A stretch of DNA of 64,000 nucleotides from positions 12,340,001 to 12,404,000 of the forward strand of contig JAYKKI010000009.1 of NCBI GenBank assembly GCA_039881145.1, read 5' to 3'. Each line of letters opens with the position of its first letter. Position 1 is the first letter of the stretch. This stretch comes from Druceiella hillmani. Its lineage: Eukaryota; Arthropoda; Insecta; Lepidoptera; Hepialidae. This document shows, in pieces, positions 49,565 to 64,000 of this stretch. Below the pieces are notes generated by a model that was not told where the DNA came from, ran no database searches, and was given only the letters and a program-made list of their open reading frames with translations. A program made the position numbers and the translations under genes.

Positions 49565-52500
49565 TGTCGCTTGTTAAAAAATCCGCGCCAATGAGCGATT
49601 ATTCCCGATTTATTTAGATATATGGAAATTACAAAGGTATTTACTTACAATTATATAAAGAAAAAGAACCATTTTCTTTAAAAAAATCTAAATCCTCACA
49701 CAGAAATTAAACTTGTCCTAATGGGTATCATACTTTTCTTGTCACTTACATCGTTATTGGAGTTATCCTCTATTGTCATTGTTACCCTGCTTTCTCCTTC
49801 TTTCATCATTTTCCCAATTTCTCAGCATTAGCTTCTAATGAAGTGTTCTAAGTTAGTTTTCATAGCTCCATTAACTGTGTATTTAGTTCATTGGTAATGC
49901 AATATTCCTGGAAAGCAAATGTATCGATATTCCATTGCTAATTACTTAAAATATCTACCCATCATCGGCTTAAATATATGCTGCTCTTACAAAGGGTATA
50001 TAAACAAGTATGAAGTTCAAACTTAAGCAAAAAATTGTTATTTTCTTTAATACCGATAAAATGTACGTTACATGAAAGTACCAGTATCGCTATTTCTGTT
50101 ATTTTAAAGGTTTTAATTAATTTTTTAAATATTTTAAAAACTATCAATAAATTTATTGTTTTAGTGGATACCTAAGTCAATTTGAAACATTTTTAATGAA
50201 AAATGTTTTTAGGTACTATTTTATTATTTGTTATTTCGATTTGAGAAAATATATTCCTAGCTGTCTTTTTGCTTTTACAACACATCTTCGTTAACTATAT
50301 TTTGCCAATTATCATAATTTCAGAAAGTGCATCAGATAAAAAAAATGGAAGGTATTGATTATGGAAGTGAGTGAGAAACATATTTCGTTTTCACTTACTG
50401 AGACAAAAATATATTATTCATATGCAAGTAAAGTTAAGATTTAAAAAAAAATTAACTGTCAAAAATTAATGTTATGAATGATTTCACTATTAAGCGATCT
50501 CTTTACCGAAGTCAAAAAATCGTGGTTTTAACAAAGATTTGTCTTTGATTTGTGTTATGATGGATACTCCATCACAATATAATCAACGGGATCCTTATTT
50601 GCTGACACATGTCCAAGCTCCACAGTAAAATTTATTGGGTAATACTGCTTCTAACTCAAAGCGTGTCTAGTACACGCTTTATAGAATAGAATAGCTAAAA
50701 AGTTAAACAAAAAACTGTATAAGGAATTAACCACATGACTCTCCTTTACCCCACTCTCAGTCATAATGGTGCAAAATGAAATATTTGTGGTAAAAGTGGC
50801 GGAATAATACAAAACGAGAACCCAAGGAAGAGATGTAAAAAAGAAAGAGCCTTGACGCTTTGCGTCGTATTGCCGGTAAAATTTTCACTTCGCATTTTTT
50901 TAGTTTTCTGCGTTCTGTATGAGAGAACAAAATCTACAAAAGCCACTAAAGGGCTGTTTATTTTTGCAGCGGTATTCTAAAATGTCTTCTTCATTCACGT
51001 TATAAAAGTTCCTTATAATTTTTTTCTCTCTTAAATTCATTTAAACATTTAAAATATTCCGACGGTGAGGAAAAGGGAGTTGAAAATATAATAGAATATT
51101 TCTTAATGACCTAAAAGCTCAGGTAAACTACCTACGTGTGAAAGTAGATAATATAAATTATTAAATAAAATTGTTAAAAATATTATTCTCCAAATACCAG
51201 TTTCCAATGAAAATGACAGCAATATAATTTTCCTTTTATACTTAAAACTACATTTATATTGTTATTGTTATATTGTAATGATCTACTTACTCTTATATTA
51301 AATACTATTTGGTTCAAAACCATTATCGTTCTTTAACCTCTACCAATCTAAAAGTAAATTCAAGAAACTGAGAAGATAATTTTATTAATATTGTATATAA
51401 ATCGATCACAAGAACGTACGCTATTTATCCAGATACTAAGCTATGCCATGATGCAGAAAGCATAATAATTTCAGACAAAAATTTTATTTATTTGGATAAA
51501 ACAAAATCCTTTTTTTAACTCGAGAAATATCCTAAATTAAATTAACTTGATCTTCTCGGGTATTCATTTTCAAAATATAAATAAAATCACACACTATTTA
51601 TACAATTAATATATATTTTTTTCCAGTACTCTCTTAGTTATTTTTTTAATTAAAAAAACTTATCTGAAACTGTTGGGAGTTAAATTCAAGTTTAACAAGC
51701 CTAAATTCAATTGCATTCGAAGTTTAACCAATCATTACGGAACATTACTTCCGCTACTAAGCGAATTCCGTGCAAAACTGAACTTAAGAACGGCGCATAT
51801 AACGTAAATATAAAAACTAAATGTTTTGTGACTAAAGGATTGTTCGCACAATGATTGTGCGCCACCAGCGTAAAGGCTGTGACATAAAAAAATTAAATAA
51901 CAACATTAATAAAAACTCAAATTTCCATAGATGAAAATAAAATAATTGGGTTTTATTTTACTTTTACAAGAATAAGAACATGAAATGATAAGTGTACTAT
52001 GTTATGAAATGTTGCTATATTACTTAACTAACAATATGTAGGTTTAAATAATTCTTTAATTCCAGATTAAGAAATTGGGAATAGAAATTAGGAGAACAAT
52101 CATGGAATCATGATTTTTAGAAGGTAGTATGGTAGATATTTCTTTGGCGCTGTAATCCACTGATCGATGGAGAATTATTCTTACTATGTCCTTTAGTTCT
52201 ATTTAATTGCACTCAAACTAAAACATTTCATTTAAATGTGAAGAGTATAAATATAAAGTCCTAATTTATCTCCATATAAGTTCGACACATTCATATATTA
52301 CATATAATGTGGACAGTCCCAAATAATGTGGACAGTTAGCAATAAGTTATTAAATAATTAAGCTTATTCAATGTCGTGTTACTTTAATATTTCGATATTA
52401 AAATTAATTTGTGATAACCGAACGTCCCAATTGACTGTCGTAAACAAAATGTTATTTTACAATAACAAGAAATGATAAGAGAAGCTCACAATTTCTTTAT

Positions 52501-52639
52501 AATCGAGTTAAAACATACACAGGGACACATTAACTGACATATATGCTCTAACCATTGTTGTTTCACCGCACGTGATTACACAAAGTATAGATATTTATAT
52601 GGTTCAATAAATTGTACAATGTTTCAACCCTCAGGTTAC
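49565..52639. other. AT-rich non-coding DNA
   Basis: No recognised feature. A short duplication of ATAATGTGGACAGT occurs near 52305-52336. Small frames at 49962 and 50761 (minus) show no domain. Confidence 0.45.
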
Positions 52640-52642
52640 ACT

Positions 52643-52859
52643 TCAATCAATCTGCTCGTTTAGTTTCGCCCAGATACCAGCGTTGTACTTTATTTACACC
52701 GAGCCACTTACAGTTTGTTAACCGTTGCAGCTGCAGCGCGTGCTCTGAAGTGACCGGAGACCATTGTGTTTAAGTGTTCGGGAAGCTTTTGCAGAAGAAA
52801 AAATAGTATTTGTCCAGATCATAACGTTGTAATCCCGATGTTTAACTTTTTTGGTGAGT
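52643..52859 (+). promoter_or_regulatory. Possible promoter / first exon with splice donor
   Basis: A GC-richer stretch with TTTACACCGAGCCACTTACA, GTTGCAGCTGCAGCGCG and GAAGTGACCGGAGACCATTG leads to ATG at 52838. Five codons (MFNFF) and one base are followed by G|GTGAGT at 52853-52859, a strong splice-donor consensus. No TATA box is obvious. The coding part is tiny, so the next exon must lie elsewhere. The similarity to 48710-48835 means it could instead be part of a repeat. Confidence 0.3.
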
Positions 52860-55559
52860 GTAATAATTTACTTACGAAAGACTGTTACTTTCATTGAGCT
52901 GAAATAATTTTGTATTAGTCTATCGAAGTAACGAATAAATGGGTGTGATGCCATATCTCATTATTTATCGACGAAAATATGTACAATTCAAGTTTAATGC
53001 CTATAATTAATAATAATAAAACAGGTATTTAAATGAAAATTTAAGCTATCGTAAAACATATAAAATTAAAAAATAATCTACAGGAAACGGTCGATATATT
53101 ATACAAAGTTTGGAGACATGATGATAGATTAACGTAAAAACTCTATTAGTTTTAAAAGTTCAACACTTCAAAGCGAATATAAAGCCAATAAGTAATTTCA
53201 CTATTTACGTTTTAACATAAAAATAGAAACATGAAAATGTTTGACAAAATTAACATAAAAATAATACACGTGGATATACTCACATATGTATATAATTATA
53301 TCCAGTTGTTACCTAACAGTAATTTTTGATATGTTCCATATCTATATTCATAAATTATTTTTATAATCAGTGTGGATTTTTGTTAAGAGAAATGTGATTT
53401 TCACGTCAAAGTTCTAAGAAATAATCCCGTAAAATTAGTTGCTTTTAATTAATTAATACCAAAAGATGAATGAAAGAAGATATAAAATAAAAAGTTTAAA
53501 ATAAAAAAATGCTAAGTCCGTACAATTATGTAAACTATATTATAATAACTGAGTTCTTAAACTGAAGGAATTTAAACTTTTATTTACTTCTGTTTAGATA
53601 CATTAATACTTATTAGATAAACACATAACATATTCGGAACTATATAAATAAAATATTCCAGTGAATTAGAAGAAATGAAAAGGAAACGTTATTTTAATCA
53701 AAAATTTCGTAAGATCTTAGTAAAAGTCATTTTCACAAGATCCCAAAAGAAAAATACACAAAAGACTTTTACTGAATATGCATTGGTATAAATTAAAGTA
53801 AACGAGTATTTTGGGCAACTTTAAAAAAACCTGTGGTGGCATTTTTTCCTGAAACTTGGAGCAACGATAAAAAGTTTAAAAAAATTACATTTTCTCTTAT
53901 TTGAAATAATTCTAACTTTATAAGACACCTAAACTAATTTAAATGAAATAATATTATAGGCATATGTAATACCAAGAGTTAAAAATATAGAGTTTCTATT
54001 TATAAATCAAGGAGGTATGTCTACAGCGAGATAAAGAAAGGATTTTAATTAAACATAAGCATTTAACAGAAGTTACTTTCGGAAAACGCATCTGGAAATA
54101 AATTGAATATTTTATTCTTTGCCGAAAATTGTAACTATTGATATAACGTAAAGTTTAAGATAGAATATAATAAATTAAACACGCTATTCGTCGCAAAACT
54201 TTTTTCCACTCAATTTTAATTCGTATCGTTAACATTTAGTAATGTTGGCATAATAAGAATTAAAAAATTACGCCTTGCATATTATACTTCAATTCCAAAT
54301 GCCAATTGTAACATATGACCACAATAAAACTCACATATATTATACAGAAAAAAACCAAGTCAAAAAAAGGGAATTTCTTAAAATGTGAAGTTTTTTTTCA
54401 TTTCTACGCTCTATACACAATAAATGAATCAATTTAGTGAGAAACACCGATGTTCATTATTAATATCTCGATTTCTCGATACAAGCTAAAATATTGCTGA
54501 TTAACTAATAATTATTAATGAATTATATTAAAATTATTATTATATAATTATAATTATTAATTTCTTTAATGACGACGTACAATAAGATAATACAAATCCT
54601 ATCCACACGAGTCAAAATACCATTTTATTAATTATAAAAATGTCCCTTTATATATGCAGTTTTTAACTTAACAAACATTCAACAAAATGAAAGGACATTA
54701 AGCAAAGATGCTTGAATAACCGAATAAATAATAAAAATATATACAATTAAATGAGCCTCATTGTATTCGAATAAGTATGAAATACAGTTTAGGGAATTAC
54801 ATTTTTTTTAAACACAGGACAATAAAAACATTCTACATAAAACTTTTATTTTAAACGTTCTTTTTGATAATATATAATTTGAGAATTTTTGCTATAATTT
54901 GAATATCGCTGATTTACTATGATGTGCGATTTTTTTTAAGTTTTGTACTGCAGCTAATATAAAACTATTAAACTAATTTGGTCTAGCTCCTTAACATAGA
55001 TTTTAAACTAAACTATTTTTGTACCAAGTTTTTTCTCGATTATGTAATGAAAGTAATCTCTGGAGCGCCTATATATTTCGTTATTTCTGTTATATTTCTA
55101 CCCATAAATCAGCAAGGTCTCCTTGAATCTTTTGTCTGAGGACTATGACTAGTGAAGATAAAGTAAATTCTATACAAAATATATAAATCTATAAAAATCT
55201 ATAACAATATATTTCTGTTATGTTCACTTAATAATTCAGTGACGTTAAGGTCTTATTGCAATGTCATGTCGTGAATTTAGAGTAAATATAATTTCAAAGA
55301 AAATCTTGATTCTAAAAAGTTCAATTAATACTTTAAAGAGAATTATTATATAATTCTAACGCATTTCTACTTCATGTACCTAACAGTGAGTATAAACTAA
55401 TATATGTATGGTATTCGCATATTTCATATTTCTATATATCTCGGCAATTCATTATTTCAGCTGGGAGTTCTGTTTTAAAAAAGTCAATTTATGTAAAAAA
55501 TTAAGAAAAAATCCACAAGCTTTGGTTTTAGTCAATGCCGTCTTGTAACACTCATGTTT
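52860..55559. other. AT-rich non-coding DNA
   Basis: Nothing recognised. If the splice donor at 52.85 kb is real, this is the first part of an intron. Confidence 0.45.
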
Positions 55560-55990
55560 GTTATCAGATGGCATTGACGAAAATGAAATGGATGCTTGAA
55601 AATTTCGAAAATGGAACGCAATTATGCAAGCCTACAACCCCAGCACTAAACTCGGCTGCTAATTGTGACGATAAAAAAATCGCAAAGCAGGACCCTTAAT
55701 GGAAAAAAAACCGCTCGCTATAAAACCTCGTGAGAGTACTCCGATATTTCTACAGGTACTTGTGTTCTCATCGGAGGAGCGATGATAATTTACACCGCAG
55801 GAGTTTGCTTTCGATATTTCACTATGTTCGTATTGGAAAGAGCTCATCATTGGAGGCCATTCTAAAGTGTGTCATTAATGTTGAAGGACTCTGTCGTGAT
55901 TTATTCTGATACGTCTGTGATTTATCGGCTCAGTCAAGCTTGTCGTGTTGTTTTGGACTTAGAGCTGTCGCATATTGAGGTCAGACATGT
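55560..55990. other. Higher-complexity segment, unrecognised
   Basis: More balanced composition than the flanks, no long frame. The minus strand has a 63-codon open frame (55659-55850) with no known motif. Possibly untranslated exon or decayed repeat. Confidence 0.25.
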
Positions 55991-56961
55991 TTGTGAAAAT
56001 AACTTTTATTGTTATTGCTAAGCGACTAGTTCAAAAAGCGTGTTCTAAATTTCCGGAGAATAAGTGCAATTCGTCACAGGGATGTCTTTTGTGTGTGTAT
56101 TTGTCAACTTAATACTTTTTAAATGCCCTATTAATTTTAGTACTTCTAGAGTTAAAAATAAAACATTAAATGGAATGTTCGTCAGCGTTATATAAAAACA
56201 TGTTTAGTAAAAATTGGGTAAGTGCAAGCTTTACTTGTACAATTATTGCCTCTTCTCATCAGAGCGTGGTTTAAATTATTAATAGTAGTGCATACCAACT
56301 ATATGTAGCACTCCTATCGATACTCGATGAAGGTCTAAAGCCAATGGTTTAGCAGTTATAAAGAAATAAACAATTACATTGTTTACAACAATTATTCGCG
56401 CTAGAATATTTCTATTCTGAAAATGTTGTTTCAGTCTATGTCTAATTGTAAGTGTTATTGATTTTTTTTGAGATTTTTCTTGCCGATCTTCTTGATAATA
56501 CGGTTAAGGTACAGCATTTGTTAAGCGTGTTTCCGGTAAATGTATTAACATATTTATAAAAAATACACTATATTTTGTTATTTTCAAGCTTCAATAATGT
56601 TTTATTTGTTAGTCTACTTTATATAACATCCTTATTCTTTCTTTCATGTCTTAATTGACCCACTGAAATTAACTCACAGAATTCAAATTTATGTTTTTGT
56701 ACTTTTCGTATATAAATGGGGAATTTTTTAAGTCGAATAGTTTTCGAGAAAATTGCCCGTGACTGACGGACGGAAGAAGAACGAAGTTTTGCATAAGTGT
56801 TCCGTTTAGGTAATTTAGGTGCTTAGTAAATGTTGACTTTTTGTAAGTGTATTTATTTAATTGACAGCCCAATGCACCAAAAATATACCAAACATATTTC
56901 ATCCAAATTTTACATATGGTAAGAGATACAGTAATCGTTTATTATAATCCATCCATCCAAT

Positions 56962-56962
<1 letters not shown>
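55991..56962. other. AT-rich DNA, nothing recognised
   Basis: No feature supported. Confidence 0.45.

Positions 56963-57028
<66 letters not shown>
56963..57028. repeat. (TA)n microsatellite
   Basis: TA array ending in TATACATATA. Overlapping frames on both strands read Tyr-Ile repeats. Confidence 0.95.
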
Positions 57029-59367
<2,339 letters not shown>

Positions 59368-59370
59368 GCT

Positions 59371-59570
59371 GTACTGTACAGTGATCCCACAAATAAACAA
59401 TTAAAATAATAATCAAACTAAAACACTATTTAAACAATGCACAGTATAAAAACCTTGAACTTTCCACGCAGTTTGCTTGCATAGATATACATAGCACCAA
59501 CGTTGCACAATACGTCACCCTTATAGCTGCAGATATACTGCTATTACAGCATTTTGGCGACGAGAACTCA
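59371..59570 (+). mobile_element. Possible Gypsy-type LTR remnant with primer-binding site
   Basis: TGGCGACGAG at 59555-59564 is complementary to the 3' end of insect tRNA-Ser(GCU) with its CCA. It stands in the context ATTTTGGCGACGAG that I associate with Gypsy/Mag-lineage elements. Upstream, a segment from TGTACTG (about 59372) to TTACA (59548) has LTR-like ends and a TATAAAAA box near 59445. No gag or pol sequence follows and no second LTR was found, so this would be a truncated remnant. Confidence 0.35.
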
Positions 59571-60159
59571 CAAGATTTTAGTAGTTCTCATTCCTGAACT
59601 TTCTAAACCCAATCTTTGCCGCCGCGTAAGACACCGACTCGCCCATTGCATGACATATATTATTTGAGACAGTCCTTGCATCGTAACCCAGATGAAATTC
59701 GTAATATAATAGAATCCGTATTTGATATCGATTTGAATCCATTATCTTTTTTATAATTCACTTAATGCTTCGGCACTGGCTGTTGTCAGCTGACTGCACT
59801 TTGACGTATTTATACTCTACAGTAAAACCATCTAGAAGTTTTGAGAATATTTCTAGAAAACTCCCAAAGTTGTGGCTAAAAACTTACTTGCCAACCTAAT
59901 AATTCATATTATATTTAAAATTATTTGACATAAAATTCATTGAAATCAAATGCGGAACGTTTAACGTTTTGAGTGCTTTTTGAACATAAACGGCTTAATA
60001 TTGTTGTACAAAATTATATAATATTCCAAATGCTATTTACTGAATATCCAACGAAGAATTGATTTATATTCAAAGTATGCAATAATAATCCCCCTAACAG
60101 GGGCTAGCATCTACACTAAGCCATCTTTAAACGCGTACGTAACGTATGTTTCACAAACC
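59571..60159. other. Mixed non-coding DNA
   Basis: Contains TTGTCAGCTGACTG (a GTCAGCTGAC palindrome near 59787) and a run of alternating GAA/TTC words at 59834-59858 that loosely resembles a heat-shock element. The rest is AT-rich. Confidence 0.35.
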
Positions 60160-60560
60160 GTTCCTTTGCCGCCTTACAGGATAGCGGGATACATCAAACG
60201 CGTTATTTATCAGAGATACGGTGCTCGTTTGTCATAAGTTGGCGATTTATCATTTGTGGCTTATGAGCAAAAATAATAAACGTCCGTTCTGGGCCGGTTC
60301 TGCCGCTATATGCAAGGGAGCTTGCAGCCGACCGCCTTTTTCGGCCTGAGCGCTTTGTTAAATGTTTCGTGAGGATTATTACATTTTCAAAAATGTATAT
60401 TTATTTATTCACCGTAGGGGTGAATGATGTGGCCGAATTGTCCTTGTATAGATTCCGGGGGGAAGTCTGAAATGGCTTTTCAATTTGGCGTGGTCAACAT
60501 ATTTCAAGAAGCGTATTTGAAAATTGGCCAGGTAACGATCGTTAATTCTATCCGTATATT
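60160..60560. promoter_or_regulatory. GC-richer island, possible conserved element
   Basis: Contains TTTGCCGCCTTACAGGATAGCGGG, AAACGCGTTATTTAT, CGATTTATCATTTGTGG, GGGCCGGTTCTGCCGC and GCAGCCGACCGCC. The TTTAT words near GC-rich flanks recall posterior-Hox-type sites. No frame is open. The label rests on composition and word content only. Confidence 0.35.
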
Positions 60561-61058
60561 TCAAATCGCTAAGAAACAATAGGTTCTTTTTATATTAAAA
60601 TAAACTCATTTCAATGAAATGCAATGTTTTATAAATAATACACATTGATTAAATTTTTAGACATCCCGTTTCGATTTAGGTAAATCGTGATATTTTTGAA
60701 TAGAGCAAATTAACATCATATGCTTGCTACGAAAGCTCATAAACTGACTTTGGTAACATGTAACCCATTCCTTGTATAATATAACAAATACTTACCTTAT
60801 TTCGTACGAGCTTCTATTTATGAGAGCGCGGATAACGGAAGTGATGAAGACTCGGGCCAGATCTGATACTATGATACCTTTACTTGGATGTAATAAAACA
60901 TTTAACTGGACGCATCATAGGGTATAAATATTGTTTTATTCCGATGTTTTTTACAATATTATTATTCATTTATAATTGAAGGTCCTTAAATTATAAATGA
61001 AGGTTACTACCTTAAATTTTGGTGCATTATAAATTCCACATTATATAATACTCCTCAG
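60561..61058. other. AT-rich DNA, nothing recognised
   Basis: A short direct repeat TATAAxTGAAGGT occurs twice near 60972-61004. Confidence 0.45.
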
Positions 61059-61059
61059 C

Positions 61060-61101
<42 letters not shown>

Positions 61102-61134
61102 ATGTGGCATTAATGTGGCATTTATAATATATAT
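61059..61134. repeat. (TA)n microsatellite with small inverted flank
   Basis: A TA array flanked by CCACATTATATA on the left and TATATAATGTGG on the right, so the locus forms a large AT-rich cruciform-capable palindrome. TAATGTGGCAT is duplicated in tandem on the right. Confidence 0.9.
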
Positions 61135-61899
61135 ATAGAAATTTCATGATATTGTAAAAATTTAATGACACTATTTTTATGAGTAACTAGTCAGTTGTCC
61201 AGTTCTTTTTTGCTTGATTTTTTTTTCGATAAATTTCAGTATATTCGATAATATTTATATATTTTTTTAATTATATTTATTTATTGAATGGCTGGTTCTT
61301 CAAATAGGTTAGATATAAAAGGCATTCATTTCTATTTGGTTAGGAAATAAAATCAGTTAAATTATTTATGTATATTTTGAGAATAATTCTATTATTTTTA
61401 ATTTTGTTTAAACACAATTTAGTTAGTGCCAGGAATTGTCGTTGATGTATGTTCACAAAGCAAAACCATTGCAATGACATCTGCATGTATCTTTCATATT
61501 TTTGACTCTCTGTGCTAAAACGGAAGATGGCGCTTATAACTTTTATATATATTTTGTTCTTTAAAATGTAATGTAAGACGTTTAGTTTATTTTAAATTTG
61601 AAGTAAGACCAGAATTAGGGTTTTTAAAAATGGTCTAGAAACTTCGATGTATTTTGATGTCTTTTATTTATTTATTGAACGATAAACACGTTAAACTAAA
61701 CCTCAGAGAAACAAAGAACCTGGAAAAAGGAATTAATTTAATGAAAATCTATGAGATTTATATGGTAATTCCGAATGGTACATAAGAATATTGAGGTATC
61801 AAAAAACACAATAAATTTTTATCGTGCCCTGCTTTTAAGTAAACAAAGAAAATAAAGATCGTCACAGTGATTATGAAGTAAGAAAATTCAAAGCATAAA
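61135..61899. other. AT-rich DNA, nothing recognised
   Basis: No feature supported. Confidence 0.45.
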
Positions 61900-62250
61900 T
61901 TTGTTGTGCTGGTTCTGCTCCCTCTGACTCGACATCTCGCATCATCATCATTATATTATGCACGATTAATAATGTCCCTAATAATGTTTTGGGGCCCTCG
62001 CGGAGATGTTCTTTCATTTAAGACAACAAAGGCCGCTTTTTTGATTAAACGAATCTCATATTTATGAAGGATATATTCCTTAATTTTATTCCCCACCTAA
62101 GGTTTACGGTTATGGGCCGAGGCGAAAATACGACGCTTCATAAAACATGAAACAAGTACACGTACCTAGTTATCAGTGGCTTGTGGCGTGGCAGTGGCTT
62201 GTTACGCTGTGAAATTTTCATACGTTTTTTATGCAACGGTTATTTATATG
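61900..62250. promoter_or_regulatory. GC-richer island, possible conserved element
   Basis: Contains TTGGGGCCCTCGCGGAG, ACAACAAAGGCCGC (a Sox/TCF-like ACAAAGG), TTTGATTAAACG, GGGCCGAGGCGAAAATACGACG and an 18-bp tandem repeat of CAGTGGCTTGT at 62174 and 62192. TAAT words cluster at 61965-61985. No frame is open. Confidence 0.35.
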
Positions 62251-63106
62251 AATTCTAGAAAATTTTGGGAGGTAAAAATAAACTCAACAACTCAATTAAA
62301 TGCACGTACTTAGTTTGTGAAAAGTATTGTTGATTACGCGGCCTGGGTTGTACTATTAATCTATTAATCTTGGTTTTTATGAAAGAGCTAATGCGGAATC
62401 CAATTAGACTTAATAGAATGTGTGTGTATTATAACGCTAAATAAAGTGTGATTTTTAAATTTACAAGTTAGTATTAATTTTAACCAAAATCAAAACTTAA
62501 ATTATATTAAGAATTTAATTTCGGAATTAGTCAAAATATATTTTATCAGTCATGTCATGTTTGAAAATTAAACGAGATTACTTTTTTCAAATTTAATTTG
62601 CAGTAAAAATTATAATAAGATGATTGGGTTTAATGGTGGGAGTTTGATCATCTGGTTTATGTAAAATTGTAGAAAAAGTATTAGAAGATATTTAATGTTC
62701 TGCAAGAAAATGTCAGAAAAAATGTTCCTGTATCTCAAGTATTTTATGTTAATTTAATTCAATATAATATATTTTTAGACAGATCTTCTTTATTATATTG
62801 ATAGATTAGTAATGTTTCTATGCAGCAAAAACAAAATGGTTTAAAGTAGAAATATAACGCAATTCAAGTTCTAGATTGATTTACAAACAATGAAGGAAAA
62901 CACTGTTACATAAAATAATACATATTCTTATTCGAAAATGTAATATCTTTACATATCACAATATCATTGTTTATTTCTTTTTGCCTAATCCGATTTATGT
63001 TAAGAGTCTATTTAAGAACTTTTATAATATGGAACTAAAATGTGTTACTTTAGATATCATACCATTTATAAATAAACATGGGAATAATAAAAATTGGTGA
63101 AAAGTA
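62251..63106. other. AT-rich DNA, nothing recognised
   Basis: No feature supported. Confidence 0.45.
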
Positions 63107-63325
63107 ATTTCACAATTAATTGAAACTACGTGAAGTAGTATTATGTCTACTTTCTTTGTGTTCTTTACCATGATCTAGGTTTCGTTGTATTACAACATCT
63201 TCAGGTAGCCCACCTGAAGATGTTAGCAAAGAAAAGATGTAATACAACGAAACCTAGGTCGTGATAAAGAACATAAAGAAAGTAGAAATAATACTACATC
63301 ACGTAGTTTCATTTAATTGTGAATA
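63107..63325. repeat. Inverted pair of the hammerhead-like repeat (copies 2 and 3)
   Basis: The left half (63107-about 63209) and right half (about 63211-63325) are inverted copies of the repeat at 2955-3085. They meet at CCCACCTGAAGATG. In copy 2 (minus) the core reads CTGAAGAT, a perfect GTTGT-AAT-ACAAC stem-loop, then GAAACC. In copy 3 (plus) the core is split by about 16 bases (AGCAAAGAAAAGATGT) that match the sequence beyond the core in copy 1. The outer ends read CAATTAATTGAAACTACGTG and CACGTAGTTTCATTTAATTG. Confidence 0.85.
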
Positions 63326-64000
63326 ATGCATTTCTACAAAATTAACGCCAAATATATTCAATATAAGAAAAGTAATTTCTTTCCAGAAATTTCAAAAGGT
63401 AATAAATATTTTGCGTTTAGTGACATTTCTAGATAAACTCTCACTAAAATTTTTGAAATTTAAAAACTGCTATAAATTCTCTTTATATAAGTAACAAAAT
63501 AGTATTTAAAACACCTAAATATATTGTTTTACCGATATAGATATAATTTTTAAAAGGTATTTTGCAATATTAGCTAAGGAAAAAACAATATTGCGAGTAT
63601 TCTACTTGTCTTTGGCTAATATTTTTTATAGTTAACTAAACGGAAATGTTTAATTCCGGGAATATAAAAGTTAGGCACTGATTAACATAGGCTTTGTTCG
63701 ACATTAAAATACATGTTTGTCCCACGTAAAGCGTTAGCAACGTGGTTAGTGGAAATTTGAGAAGCAAAACATTCGATGGAAATTAAACTAACATTAAATA
63801 TCATAATGTTTGTGCCATAATTTGGTTCCCTCTTTATCTTTTTTCTGCTTTAGTTTCAGTGAGGGATTAGGAAATTTTAGCTATTATCCGCGGCAAGTAT
63901 CCCAAGACAAAATATCTATCCTAATTTACGTTTTAAAATTAGGTCTCGTCTTTGCCCCTTTTTATTATATTTTAGTCTTAGTACTTTTGGAGTTGACGAC
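63326..64000. other. AT-rich DNA, nothing recognised
   Basis: No feature supported. Confidence 0.45.

Noticed and set aside
59780..59890. Second LTR starting TGTTGTCAGC
   Set aside because: It does not match the candidate LTR at 59.4 kb and has no other hallmark.

Overview
The window looks like non-coding DNA from an arthropod nuclear genome, most likely an insect. It is strongly AT-rich and full of (TA)n microsatellites. It carries decayed Tc1/mariner-superfamily transposases of arthropod type. I found no intact long reading frame except the 220-codon catalytic half of a dead Tc1-like transposase. I recognise no host gene with confidence and no tRNA or rRNA gene. The segment is best read as a large intron or an intergenic desert. 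I cannot name the species.

Layout. 0-3 kb: AT-rich DNA with several near-perfect hairpins, a GC-richer island and an interspersed repeat with a hammerhead-like core. 3-10 kb: mostly featureless, with one conserved-element-like island at 8.1 kb. 10.4-15.7 kb: a large inverted repeat with arms of about 2 kb around a spacer of about 1.2 kb. 12.8-24.3 kb: four diverged copies of one unclassified interspersed repeat, a possible short exon on the minus strand at 21 kb, and TA arrays. 27.4-28.9 kb: a diverged tandem array of nine units near 178 bp. 34.2-34.9 kb: a mariner remnant with the catalytic core deleted. 36.8-37.1 kb: a CpG-richer island with a CRE palindrome. 38.5-39.9 kb: a Tc1-like element with a near-complete but dead transposase. 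46.6-47.7 kb: a 164-bp tandem array with a dimeric higher-order pattern. 48.9-49.6 kb: a third dead transposase on the minus strand. 48.7 and 52.7 kb: two related segments, the second ending in an ATG followed by a splice-donor consensus. 59.4-59.8 kb: a possible Gypsy-type LTR and primer-binding site. 60.1-62.3 kb: two further GC-richer islands. 63.1-63.3 kb: a head-to-head pair of the repeat seen at 3 kb.

The genes do not work together as a system. The three transposases are independent dead copies. The best candidates for new biology are structural: the 5.3-kb inverted repeat, the two unrelated tandem arrays, the hammerhead-like repeat family, and the GC-richer islands that may be regulatory. 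All alignments were made by eye, so repeat boundaries are good to a few tens of bases at best.
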